DNA of 64,000 nucleotides, from the NCBI GenBank assembly GCA_030180135.1, contig CM058238.1, forward strand, positions 86,126,619-86,190,618, written 5' to 3'. The notes beneath the pieces were generated by a model that was given only the letters and a program-made list of their open reading frames with translations, was not told where the DNA came from and searched no databases. Positions 35,203-47,300 of the stretch are shown here, piece by piece. Every line of letters starts with the position of its first letter. Position 1 is the stretch's first letter. This stretch comes from Orychophragmus violaceus. Its lineage: Eukaryota; Streptophyta; Magnoliopsida; Brassicales; Brassicaceae. A program made the translations under genes and the position numbers.

Positions 35203-36479
35203 CTGAGAACAAAGAAAGGAAAAGGTTTAGTTATGATGTTCAAGAAATGAGAAATCTTAACTTTTAAGAAAACTCGCATTATATTCAAAACAATGTTTCC
35301 TCAGATGAATATAATGATCCAAGACCCATACTTCACTAAACTTGAGTGAGCCACTAGCTATCACCCAAATTTAGCTATCTAGGTAAGCAACAACTTTGCT
35401 AGTTATATCCAATATAACTCTTGGTTGTGGATCGACATCTCATGTCCAATCCACCTGATGTCTCTGGGCCCAAAACTATTTTGATAGCCCAGTCAAGTAA
35501 ACCAATCTCTTCAGTGATGTAATTGTTGATGCCTTGCACTGCAAGCCCATTAACACGATTACTTCCTGCCTTACTCATGTAATTGTTGATACCTTGCACT
35601 GCAAGCCTATCGTACAATGAAATGAGTCTTGACAGTTGACAAGATTGGAAAGACATCAAGTATTACTTGATATTTGGTTGAGGAACAGAAACATTTAAAA
35701 CGTTCAGTTTTACTATGTTTTAATTCTTATAATTAATTGATTTATCTTGCTTCGGTTCTGTGATTTCAGGTTCAATAACCCAATCATCAAACCTGATGTC
35801 GACCGACACTACTATAGTGTCGATCGATGCAGTATAACCAAAAGCAATCCGCGATAACCGATCAATCCAATTGATCCGGTTTTGAATACCGGTCAGCGTC
35901 GATCGATGCTACGTTAGCATCGGTCGATGCCAACCTAATCGCAATTAAACCATTCACAGTGTTCGACCATCTTTAACCAAGCTCGATAACCGGTCCAATC
36001 CAATTGAACCGATTCATCAATCTCGTGAGGTTTGTGTCGATCGATGCAACATTTGTGTCGATCGACACTAGGCGAAAACTGAGTTTTATTCGGGTTTTCG
36101 CCCTGTGTCGATCGATGCCGGATTGGCAACGATCGACACCATGCGAAAAAACCCTAAATTTTATTCGGGTTTTCGCCCTGTGTCGATCGATGCCGGATTG
36201 GCATCGATCGACACCATGCGAAAATACCCTAAATCGTTTTCGAACAGAACCCTAAACTAGGTTTTTCAGGAAAACGAATTTTAGCAAGTTTGTATCAACC
36301 ATACACATATTCAGATTCAACCAATCTAATCAACATGCTACAGATTCAATGGAACCCTAAAGCTCTGATACCACTGAAGGAATTTCTAGCAGTTCTAATC
36401 AGGATTAGCAACCCTAGTCTGAATTCCGAGCCTAGGATCTAAGGTTCATATAATTAAATCTATGGGATCTCAGATTTAC
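35203..36479 (-). other. Predicted leader intron of D
   Basis: On the minus strand the donor AACAG|GTAAATC (36479-36478) is in the LTR and the acceptor TTCTCAG ends at 35203, two bases before the gag ATG. The PBS (TGGTATCAGAGC, 36373 down to 36362) and the palindromes are inside. Confidence 0.55.
35796..36229 (-). repeat. Palindrome pairs and twin hairpins in the D leader
   Basis: Pairs such as GTGTCGATCGATGC...GCATCGATCGACAC occur at 35796-35830, 35896-35931 and 36031-36068. They then occur as two near-identical 63-bp hairpins at 36092-36154 and 36167-36229, 75 bp apart. Each hairpin runs GGGTTTTCGC, palindrome, GGATT loop, palindrome, GCGAAAA...CCC. Confidence 0.85.
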
Positions 36480-37056
36480 CTGTTGATTTGCAGCGGAAGT
36501 ATTAGCAGATAATCGAGATCACGAAGCGCCTCAAATGTTGCGCCTCTACTGGTATCCACACGTACACAAACTGGACCGCAGGGATGCTAGTGCCTTACAG
36601 AGATCTAATCTCCAGAGAGGTTTCTTTCTATGTTCTGGTGGCTGTGAACTAGGTTAGAGGCGAATTTAGGTCGACCATATATCTTATATATGTCGGCTTA
36701 AACCACAACGGAATTAACCAACGATTAAACCGAATTAATCTGATTAATCCGCGAGTGCATCGATCGATGCACTCTCTGCAACGATCGATGCTGTCCCAGA
36801 ACATTGATATCGAATGCATATCACATATGCATTCACTGGATCATTACATTAATGATCAACCTCGTCTTTAACGCCCAGTTTGCTTAGGTGTGTGACCCTG
36901 TAGGATCATATAACACTAGCAATGAGTTCTCAACTCATTGATCATAAGTGGCTTCTAGCAAAGCGTTATGACTACCTAGTGTTATGTGATTGTCTTATCT
37001 CGACTATACGACTTTCACTTAGAGCAAGTACAATAGATTTCAGGACATTCCCAACA
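36375..37056 (-). repeat. 5' LTR of D
   Basis: 682 bp with two CGATCG-type palindromes at about 36758-36792. Flanked by TSD AATTA at 37057-37061. Confidence 0.95.
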
Positions 37057-37446
37057 AATTATTCAACATTCACTCAATTTTTATCATCTACAATGGTTTT
37101 GTTTAACAAAATTCAACACCTTACCCCACTATTTTTTATTTCATATTTTTATTTTATTATGTTTTAGTTTTTGTGATTACATATATTAATAACAATTATC
37201 GTTTGAAAATAAATTATAGTAATTAAAAGTTAAATAATTATCAAAAAGAATTTAAGAATTACATAATTTTTTTCTATTCTTAATTAAAAATGCAAGTAAT
37301 AAATACGAGAACTGAAAGAGTCATTACTAAAACAAATAAAACTACGAAAAAAATAAAATGTAATACAATACAATAATAAGCACACAATGCAACTAATAAA
37401 ACCCTCACACATAACTTAATTAGTACCATAAACTCAACTCACAAAC

Positions 37447-37821
37447 TTAAAAATCTATTTGATCACTAGACATTCTGAATCTTGCCCATATGTGTTTGAC
37501 TAGATCTGCTTGCAAGTCGTGATGCACACTTGAATCACGCAACTCGGATCTAACACAGACATAATTTGCAAATGCAGGTAGCACCTCGATCGAGAATGGT
37601 TGTGGTATACTATACCCACTTGTCTCAGATTGGTCATAATTGGTCCATTGTTGAGTATATGTATCATGTTCATCCTCATCAATCAAATTATACAATATAA
37701 TACATGACCTCATTATGATAGCTAGTTCGTCTATGTCCCACACACGAGTTGGTTCGCGAATGATTTTAAATGGCGCCTGCAACACTCCCAATGCATGTTC
37801 GATGTCCTTCTGACATCCCAC
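37447..37821 (-). pseudogene. PIF/Harbinger transposase, last-exon remnant
   Basis: A 124-codon minus-strand frame reads GCQKDIEHALGVLQAPFKII ... WDIDELAIIMRSCIILYNLI ... DLQADLVKHIWARF. This matches the C-terminal part of plant Harbinger (DDE_4, ALP1-like) transposases, where GCRKDVERAFGVLQ and HxxLxxDLVEHIW are typical. A splice-acceptor-like TCTCCAG ends right before 37821, so this is probably the final exon. The upstream catalytic part is not visible to 38250. The TIR-like CCATTGTACATGGTC near 38226-38245 may be one end of the element. Element D sits just downstream, within the same element. Confidence 0.75.
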
Positions 37822-38502
37822 CTGGAGAATTAGAAGAATTTTAGGTGTTTAAAAGGTTATTGTTGAGATCTATTTCACCAAAACGATGTTTAAAGCTAAA
37901 ACAAAAGTTTATTGGAAGCTAATAGAGAAATTATAGTAAAAAAAGATGATTTTTCTGTATCAAAATCAAATAAAACAAGTGTCTATTTATAGAGTTTAAA
38001 AAATAATAAAATTTTATATAATATATATATATATATTGTCAAATAATTGAGATTAAAAAAAACAGAAATCTGAAGATCTAATAAAAAAATTGAACCATGA
38101 CAGTATCTCTCCTCTTTTCAACAATTCACGTGATAATTATCAACTCTAAATTAGACACGTCACGAGAATTGGTCAATTCAACAATCATTGCAATATTTGT
38201 TTTTTAATAGTTGATAATTTTTTTTGTCAACCATTGTACATGGTCTAAGAATAGAGTTTTCATATACACTATACGCGGATACATATTTACAATTTATTTA
38301 TTATATTTTTACTATTTTATTTTAAATTATTTAAAATAAAATTATAATAAATTACATATTTGTATATTTTATTTTAATATTTAATTATAAAATAAATTTT
38401 ATAATAAAAAATAAATTGTAGGTATTAATTTTTACTAAATATATTGAAAACATGATGTTCATTTAATTATATTTGATAAAACCAAAAATTTTGCTATTTA
38501 AA

Positions 38503-38544
<42 letters not shown>

Positions 38545-40930
38545 CTAAAATATGAATAATCAATTTACATCAAGGACAACCAAACAGTTGCTTTCATTTA
38601 TTATTTTTTAATTTTAAGATTTTGTCATTTTAAGCTTTTATCTTTTTTAAAATTAATATTAATTTTTATTGTTTAACGATAAATTTACATAATCTTTTAT
38701 ATCTTTTATACTTTATTAACAAAAATCTTATAACTTGTAAACATGTAGCTACATGTTTGCATTTTTGTTAAATTTGTTATTAAATTTTAGCAAAATGTAT
38801 TTTATTTGTTTTACTTATTTCATTATTTTCATGTCGCTCAATTAATATTTAATAAAAGGTAAATAAAATAACTATTATATAAATGCTTACTGCTATATCT
38901 TTAAATTTAATGTACATTTATAAAATGACATAAATTTTTAAGTTTAATGTTTATCAATATATATTTTTTATAGGTAATAATTTATTTCTAATGCTAAAAT
39001 ATTTTTTGTTTTATATAAATTTTGAAACTTTCTTAATTTCACAATCTTAATATTAATAAAATTTTCAATTATTATTGTATTATCTTTTTCAAAAGTGAAT
39101 AGAATTTTCCTTAATTCTAAAAAAAACATATAAAATAAAGTTTCAAATTTTGAAAATTATCTTAATTTTGAAAGATAGTCTGATTTTTTTTTTTAACATT
39201 TTGAAATGTTTTGAAAATTTCCTTAATGTCACAATTCGAATATAACATAATTTTCCAAAATTCTTATTTTTCCATATATTAATAGAATTTTCCATACTTC
39301 TAAAAACAAAATTTTTACTTAAATATTAAAATTTGTAAACTTCTTTAATTTGAATGATGAAGTAGACCAATAATTGAGTTTTTAAAAATCTAGGTGGACA
39401 ATCTTCGATAACTATCTTATCACCTTACTTTCCATAAGAATATATTTTTTTAATAATTTTAGAAACAAAATTTATACATAAATATTCAATTTTATAAATT
39501 TCCTTAATTTTGAATGATGAAATATATCAATAAAATTGAGTTTTTCAAATCTTGTGTGGACATCTCCAAATACATTTAACTTCAACTTTTATTAGTAATA
39601 AGATTTGTTTGGTTAGTTTCAATAGTTCTAGGCATTACATTCATGACATGAATTTAAAACAAATCCGATAAAAAGAAGGGTGAGAAGTTTAGGTAATAAA
39701 ACAGATTTGAAAGTAAATGATATTGAACTATATTGAGAATGATGTGAATAATAGTTTTATTAATTATGTATTTTACAAATTTATAATTTACTATGCTAAA
39801 AATAAATATGAAGAAATTGATCTGAAACTAGTGTGGCTTGTAAAAATAATAATTTAAGTAAATCACCGGCAAAAAAATTATAATAATCAATAATAAAAGA
39901 GATGAGAAATACCAAAGGATAATATAGTTTTGTGAACAATTATAGACTCAAACTCAATCCTAAGAAGTCGCATATATAACATTATTTTGGATCGTGGTTT
40001 CTTTTTCTTGTATAAATTCTCAATGAATATAGTATATATTTGAAATAAATAAATAATAAAAAATTCTAAATTTTATTTTTCCAAAATACATTATTTTTCC
40101 AAACTTTTTGTTTCCAACGCATTATTTTATCTTTTTTATGTGAGATTGCTAATTTTTATGAAACGGTTCCTCAATATTTACTAAACGTATTTATAAATAA
40201 TTTTTAAATTTAGAAAACAATTTAATAGTTTATAAATATGATTTGAAATATGTTAGAATGATTTATTAATCATTAAGTAAATGTTTGATATGTTTCTAAA
40301 TATTTAATTACCAAATTTTAGCAAAGGTTTAGTAAACATTTCAAAATGATGTCAACATAAATTGGTTTTAAACGCTTAGAAATGTAATTATGTTGGAATA
40401 TTTACTAAAAATTTAATGCATGTTTTGAAATGTAAGAAGGTATTTCTAAATATTTAGGAAATGTTTAACTAATTTTTAGGAATAATTTACAAACATTCAT
40501 GAAATGGTTCCTAGAATTTAATAATATTTTAATAAACATTTAAAGTAATTTAGACATAGATAAATTGGTTTAAACACTTATAAGATTATTGTAAATATGT
40601 TTAAATGGTGTACTAATTATTTAATGCATATTTAAAGTTGTAAGAAAATGTTTTTGGATATTTAGGAAAGGTTTAGTAATTTTTAAGAAAAATTTGCAAA
40701 CTTCGGGTTAGTGTTTCTAAAACTTCAGTAAATATTTGAAAACAGTTTAAACATTTAGAATGAGTGTCTAAATATTTGGATATAGTTTTTAAATTTATAA
40801 AATGGTATAAATATTCAAAATAGTGATCATAAACATACTATAATATAATAAGTATTTATAAATGTTTCAACATGTAAAAGATGTTTTTAAAAATATTTAA
40901 GAAAAAAATTTAATAAAATTTTGGAAGAGG
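37822..40930. other. AT-rich DNA, microsatellite and degenerate tandem repeat
   Basis: No gene. A poly-A/(AT)n microsatellite lies at about 38499-38542. From about 40140 to 40900 the words TTTAGTAAACATTT, AAATATTTAGGAAATGTTTA and GAAATGGTTCCT recur about every 200-230 bp with many changes, so this is an old tandem repeat. Confidence 0.55.
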
Positions 40931-43900
40931 TTCAAAATTAAGATAAATTCTATAAAAGAAAATTAAGAAGTCAATCAACATAATTTCAACAACATTTCTT
41001 TACACATTTTAGTTAAAATGACATATTATACAATCTTTCTGTGGGCATTTTAGTTTTAATCTCAAAGATTTTCTGTGATCACATAATTTCATCAACATGT
41101 GTTAGTTTATACATTTTAATTTGTTATAATTTCAAATTAAGAGAGATTCTATAAAAAAAAAAAAAAACACACATAAGAAGAACACCAACATAATTTCATC
41201 AACAATTATCAATTTGTACATTTGACAAGAGATAACACATTATACAACTTTTCACCCTAACTTCTGTTACAATCTCTCATATTCCATGTGATCACATAAG
41301 TTTATCAATATCTATTAGTATATACTTTTTAACTTATTTTTAGTATTAAACATTAACACAAATTCTATGAAACATGTTAGAAGAATATCAACTTAATTTC
41401 ATCAACATCAATCAATTTATACATTTTAACTTGAGATGGCATATTACACAACATTTTCACAGTAACTTCTTTTTCATTTCTAAGATTCCATGTGATCCAA
41501 TAATTTCATCGACATTTGTCAATTTAGTAATTTTAAGTTGTTTTAGTAATTCCAAATTAAGATAAATTCTATTTAAATTTTATCAACAATTGTCAGTTTA
41601 CAAGGCGGCTTTTATTCGATTCGCTTAGATTTCGTATGGTAACATAAATGCGTAAAAGAAAATCATCTCAATCTCCATTGGTTCTACACACACACACACA
41701 AAAATTATAAGTAATTAAAAGCTCAAAGTAAAAAAAAAAAAAAAAAAAAAAAAACATTTGTGTTTACTTCAAATGTATGTTGCACCTCTTTTCTTTCGCT
41801 TCCAGAGCAGAAGCAGCTGTACATGCAAAAGAGGATGAACAAAACAAATTATCCTAAAACGAGTTTGATGACTGAATGACACATTTTTGCAGTTTTGTTT
41901 GTACTTGTTGGACAACGATGACAGTTGCAAATCTTATGGTGTGAGGTGATTTTTCCATTGGGATTTGTAAAGGTTAATTTGCGATTGATTGTATCTTGAC
42001 TTGGTTAATGGGTTGGAAATCACTTGAGTATTATTTACTTTTCGATTATTATTTCGAGTTTAAAGAGAACATATTGAAGATCTATGAATTTAGTATATAT
42101 TTTGAGTAATATCGTAAACAAATACATAAAAATATTTGGATTTATATATAATATTTGATTGCAGTTTTATGTTTCTATAATAATAACGTTTTTCAAGTTT
42201 ATATTAGAGAAATTCTACATTTCTATCCAATAGCCACACAAAAACGTTTTTTTTTCAAAAAAAACAAATAAACAAATAAAAGTGAAAATAGAAAACAACA
42301 TTCATTAAACAAACCAAAGATTTAATCCCCTTACTAAATAATAAGTTTAATATAAAATATTTTTTATTAAAAAAAAATTCATTTGAAAGAGTAAAATAAA
42401 AAAAAAATGATATTTCTAAAAATATTTTTTTCAAATAAATTATTATGAAACTATATAATCATGTGAAATCGTAGCCAATGAAACAAAAGTGTTGGTGTTG
42501 TATAATATGTCATATCAAATTAAAATGTGTAAACAGAAAGATGTGGATGAAATTATATTGATGTTCTTTTACATGTTTTATATAATATCTTAATTTGAAA
42601 TTACTACAAGTTAAAATGCACAAACTGACAAAAGTTGATGAAATTATGTGATCACAAAGAACTTTAGAGAACGAAACAAGAGTCACCGTGAAAAAAGATT
42701 GTCTAATATGTTATATCAAATTAAAATGTACAAACTGACAGATGTTGATGAAATTATATTGATATTCTTCTTACATGTTTCATGGAATCTCTCTTAATTT
42801 GTAGTTACTACAAAAAGTTAAAATGTATAAACAAACATGCTGATGAAATTATTTGATCACATGAAATCTTAGAGAACTGAACTAAAGTCGCCAAAAAGAT
42901 CGTTTAATATGCAATCTCAAGTTAAAATGTATAAAATGACATGCTGATAAAATTATGTTAATATTCTTCTTAAATATTTCAAAGAATATCTCTCAATTTA
43001 GAATTATATAACAAGTTAAAATGTATAAACTAACATATGTTGATGAAATTATGTTGATATTTTTCATAAATATTTTATAGAATATCTCTTAATTTGTTAT
43101 TTTGACAAATTAAAATGTACAAACCGATAAAAAAAACACTCTCTCTCCTCCTTTTCTCTTCACCTTCTCTCTAGCCCTCTCTTTGCGATTCTCGTTTCCG
43201 GCCGACGACCCCGGTGATTTCCGTCGGTTTTGTCGGTCGGGTTACTTTTGGTGTAGTTACCTCTCCTCTCGCCGGCGATTTCGGTTTCTTTTGTGTGTTA
43301 TAATCACCGGAATCGTCGCCTGAGGGGTAATAAACTCTGGGTTCTATGTCTGGTTTTGTTCTTTCTTCCGTCTTTTCCCGATTTTGTCGGGGTTCTTCCC
43401 GAGTTGGTCCAGGATTTTTGATATCCTCCTTGTGCCATGCCCTCTTCCTCGCCGTTAGAACTCTTTATCTCTTCCTCCTTGTTGTTGTGCACCCATTGAC
43501 GTTGGTTCTAGTGCCCAATGGAGTTGAATGGGCCCGTCAGTGCTTCAGTCTTATGGCGGTTTAATCCTTATGGATTCCCCTACAGCGGTGCAGATCTAGC
43601 GGTGGCTGAGCAGAAGTGAAAAAAGGTTATTTCTTCACATTCGGTGGTGGTTTTGGGTCCAATGGAATCGATCGGCGGGCGATTTCAGCAGTAGCGGCGG
43701 AGCGATGATTCGGTGGCCGGAAACCTGTTTGCCGATTTGCATGTAGCCATTAAACAGGAGTTGGACGCGTGGCTTCATCTCCTCGGCTTCTGGACGCGTG
43801 GCTTTACAACTGTCCCCCTGAAATTACGGGCTGGTTCTGATTTGGATCACTGTACTTGGGCCTTTATGTGCCCATCTCGCTTGTTTTCATTTTATTATGC

Positions 43901-44085
43901 TGTTGTAAATCTCCTGAATTGGCTTATGGGCATTATACTTAGTCCTTCTGGATTTTTAATATTATTAGTTGCCAACAACAAAAAAATGTATAAACCGATA
44001 TATGTTGATGTTGTGTAATCAAAAAAAAAAAAGCTTAGAGAATAAACAAAATTGCTGTGAAAAACTGTCTAATATGTTAGCCATC
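40930..44085. mobile_element. Foldback-like structure with tandem-repeat arms
   Basis: The right arm (about 42480-43129 and 43983-44085) is built of alternating units: TTAAAATGTATAAACTGACA, then TGTTGATGAAATTATG, then either TTGATATTCTTCTTACATG or TGATCACATGAAATCTTAGAGAA. The left arm (about 40930-41610) carries the same units in reverse complement (CATAATTTCATCAACA, TGTGATCACATAATTTC). About 870 bp of unrelated DNA lies between. Inverted arms made of short tandem repeats are the mark of plant foldback elements. No transposase is seen and the exact ends are unclear. Confidence 0.5.
43130..43982 (+). mobile_element. Retroposon with 18-bp TSD (Sadhu/LINE-like)
   Basis: A GC-richer 853-bp block interrupts the right arm of the foldback structure. 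It is flanked by AAAATGTACAAACCGATA (43112-43129) and AAAATGTATAAACCGATA (43983-44000), an 18-bp duplication with one mismatch. It starts in CTCTCTCC-rich text and ends in CAACAACAAA. A long TSD and an A-rich 3' end fit target-primed reverse transcription. There is no RT frame, only ORFs up to about 100 codons without recognisable domains, so it is non-autonomous. Sadhu retroposons of similar length are known in Arabidopsis; assignment to them is a guess. Confidence 0.7.
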
Positions 44086-44311
44086 TTCACGTACCAGAAC
44101 AGTAAGAATAATGCTGCTGTTATGAATAATTAGTAGATACCCATTATAAGGCCAATTACTTGTAATATAGGTTTTACTTGGTCTCCAAGTTCTTGTACTC
44201 CTATATAAAGGAGTCTTTATTCATTAGAATAAACATCACCAATTCTTCTATCTCTCTTCTATTCACAACATGTTATCAGCACGATTCTCTAAACACTAGA
44301 GTTAGAAGAAA

Positions 44312-47300
44312 ATGAATGGTGGAGATTTATGCCTGGCAGACAGTGCAACTAGCCACACTATTTTAAAAAATAAGAATTATTTCACTTGTTTGAAAATGAA
44401 AAAAGCAAGTGTAAGTACCGTAACAGGTAGTGCTAAGATAATAAAAGGCTCTGGAAGAGCAAATATATCATTGCCTATGGGAACAAAGTTCGAAATTGCT
44501 GATGCATTATACTCCCCTAAATCTCAAAGAAATTTATTAAGTTTTAAGGATATCCACAGAAATGGATACCATATTGAGACTACGAGTGAAGGTAATATCG
44601 AATACCTTCAAATCACATGTAATACCCAAGGCTCTAAAGTCATTGTGGAAAAACTACCTGCATTCTCCACTGGACTCTACTATACTACAATTAATACAAT
44701 TGAAGCAAATGCTATAGTAGTTCATAAGTCCACAGAAAACCTCAAAGTTTGGCATGACCGGTTAGGTCATCCCGGTACAATGATGATGCGAAAGATTATT
44801 TATAATTCATGTGGACATTCATTAAAGAACCAGAAGATTCTTCCTAATGACTTTTCATGTGCTGCTTGTTCGCAAGGCAAGTTGATTATACGGTCTTCAC
44901 CAGTAAAAATCAATTCAGAATCAATAAGTTTTCTGGAACGAATACAAGGAGATATTTGTGGGCCGATTCACCCATCTTGTGGAACCTTTAGGTATTTTAT
45001 GGTTTTAATTGATGCATCTAGTAAATGGTCACATGTATCCTTGTTGTCAACTTGAAACTTGGCGTTTTCGAGATTACTTGCTCAGTTGATTAGACTAAGA
45101 GCTCATTTTCCAGATTTTCCCTTAAAGGCAATTCGCCTTGATAATGCTGGTGAATTCACGTCTCAAGCTTTTAATGACTATTGCATGTCCATTGGGATAA
45201 GTGTTGAACATCCTGTAGCCCATGTTCACACACAAAATGGTTTAGCAGAATCTTTGATCAAACGTCTACAGTTGATTGCTAGACCATTACTAATGAAATC
45301 AAAACTCCCAATATCTGCTTAGGGACATGCTATATTACATGCAGCAGCATTGATTCGCATCAGGCCAACAAGTAATCTAAAGTTCTCCCCATCACAACTG
45401 ATTCTGGGTCAGGAACCAAATATTTCCCATCTGAAAGTTTTTGGATGTGTTGTATACGTTCCAATTGCTCCACCACAGCGATCTAAGATGGGTCCTCAAA
45501 GGAGGTTGGGAATATATGTTGGATATGATTCTCCATCAATAATTAAATATCTTGAGCCATCTACGGGGGATTTATTCAAGGCTCGATTCGCAGACTGTCA
45601 TTTTAATGAGTCTGTTTTTCCAACTCTAGGGGGAGAAAATAAAAAGCTGGAAAAGATATAAACTGGAATGAATTATCAATGTCCTATCTTGATCCTCGGA
45701 CTAAAGAATGTGAATTAGAAGTCCAAAAGATAATTCATTTACAAAGCTTAGCAAATCAGTTGCCAAACAAGAATAAAGTGACCCAAAAAGTGTGATCAAA
45801 TCACATATACCAGCTGTAAATGCTCCAATAAGAATAAATATTCCACAAGTACAAAATCAAACTGCTAATGAGTCTAAGGCAAGTTTGAAACATGGTAGAC
45901 CTATTGGTTCCAAAGATAAAAATCCTCGAAAAAGAAAAGGAGCAGAAATTGGCAATGGTGAGACCGAGGAAATAGTTACGAAGGAAGGATCTCTAGAAGA
46001 GACTTCAAACATGACAAAGAATGAAATTCAAGTACCTGATAATGATGAGATCTCAATAAATTATGTCATGTCTGGAATAAAATGGAACCGAAAGCAAATC
46101 GACGTCGATGATATTTTTGCATGCAATGTAGCAGTTGATATTATGGACAAGGATCATGAACCATCATCTATTGAAGAGTGTACACAAAGAAGTGATTGAC
46201 CAAAATGGAAGGAAGCAATAGATGCATAATTAAAATCTCTCGCTAAAAGAGAAGTATTTGGACCAGTAGTCCGTACACCTAAAGGTGTAAAACCAATAGG
46301 ACATAAATGAGTCTTTGTACGAAAGAGGAATGAAAATGGAGAAATTGTGAGGTATAAAGCACGTTTAGTTGCACAAGGATTCTCACAAAGACCTGGAATT
46401 GATTATGAAGAGACTTACTCTCTTGTGGTGGATGCAACTACTTTCTGGTTCTTTATTAGTCTGGCGATAAAAGAAGGACTTGATTTATGTTTAATGGATG
46501 TAGTGACAGCCTACTTATATGGGCCACTAGAAAATGACATTTATATGAAAGTCCCAGCAGGATTTAAACTCCCTGAAGCAGTAAATTCTAATTCCCGAGA
46601 ACAATACTGCATAAAACTAAATCGATCTCTTTATGGATTAAAACAGTCAGGGCGTATGTGGTATAATCGCCTTAGTGAGTACTTGTTAAGAGAAGGCTAC
46701 AAGAATGACCGTGTTAGTCCATGCATCCTTATAAAGAGATTTGAGAAAGGATTTGTTATAATTGCAGTATATGTTGATGATTTAAATATTATTGGAAATC
46801 ATGCAGAGATTTCCTACACAGTAGAATATTGGGATTTCTGCATAAAAACCCTTCACCTGGTCACTTTTTTCATATCAACCCTTCATTTGATTTTTATGCC
46901 GGTCAACCCTCATACCTCAGGTCAAACCGCAATATAGATCCTCCGTGTACTGATGACATGGCATCGTTAGTTTTTTAACAGATCTTAAAACACGGTCGTT
47001 TAAGACCCAAAAAAAAATTTAAAAATCATGTTGTTTTTAAGAGAGATAAACAACATGTTTTTATGTTTGGTCTAATGCAATTGGTTCAACTATTGGTTTG
47101 GTTTGGAATTGAAACCAAAATCAACACAACACTCACGACAGAAACCATCTTGCATCAAATTCTGGAAATTATCTCTTTACATTTATATTGAAATCTGCAG
47201 GCTAGAAAGCGTGGAACGGCTGGTTCAATTCGCGGGTTTCTCACTCGAGGTTGAGGTTTCAAGGTGAAATCTTTTGGCATCTTGCTCTGTAATTTCTCAG

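Larger units (their letters stand above)
14838..37056 (-). mobile_element. Ty1/Copia element D, minus strand, split by element B
   Basis: LTRs are 14838-15497 (3' LTR) and 36375-37056 (5' LTR), flanked by TSD AATTA (14833-14837 and 37057-37061). Without B and its nested C the element is about 7.3 kb. By eye the LTRs differ at about nine bases plus a 22-bp indel at a palindrome. The gag-pol frame was uninterrupted when B inserted. It lies inside a foldback/PIF-Harbinger-like DNA element. Confidence 0.95.

Noticed and set aside
43713..44018. 101-codon ORF at the end of the retroposon
   Set aside because: It has no recognised domain and runs across the target duplication into flanking DNA, so it is not a single gene.
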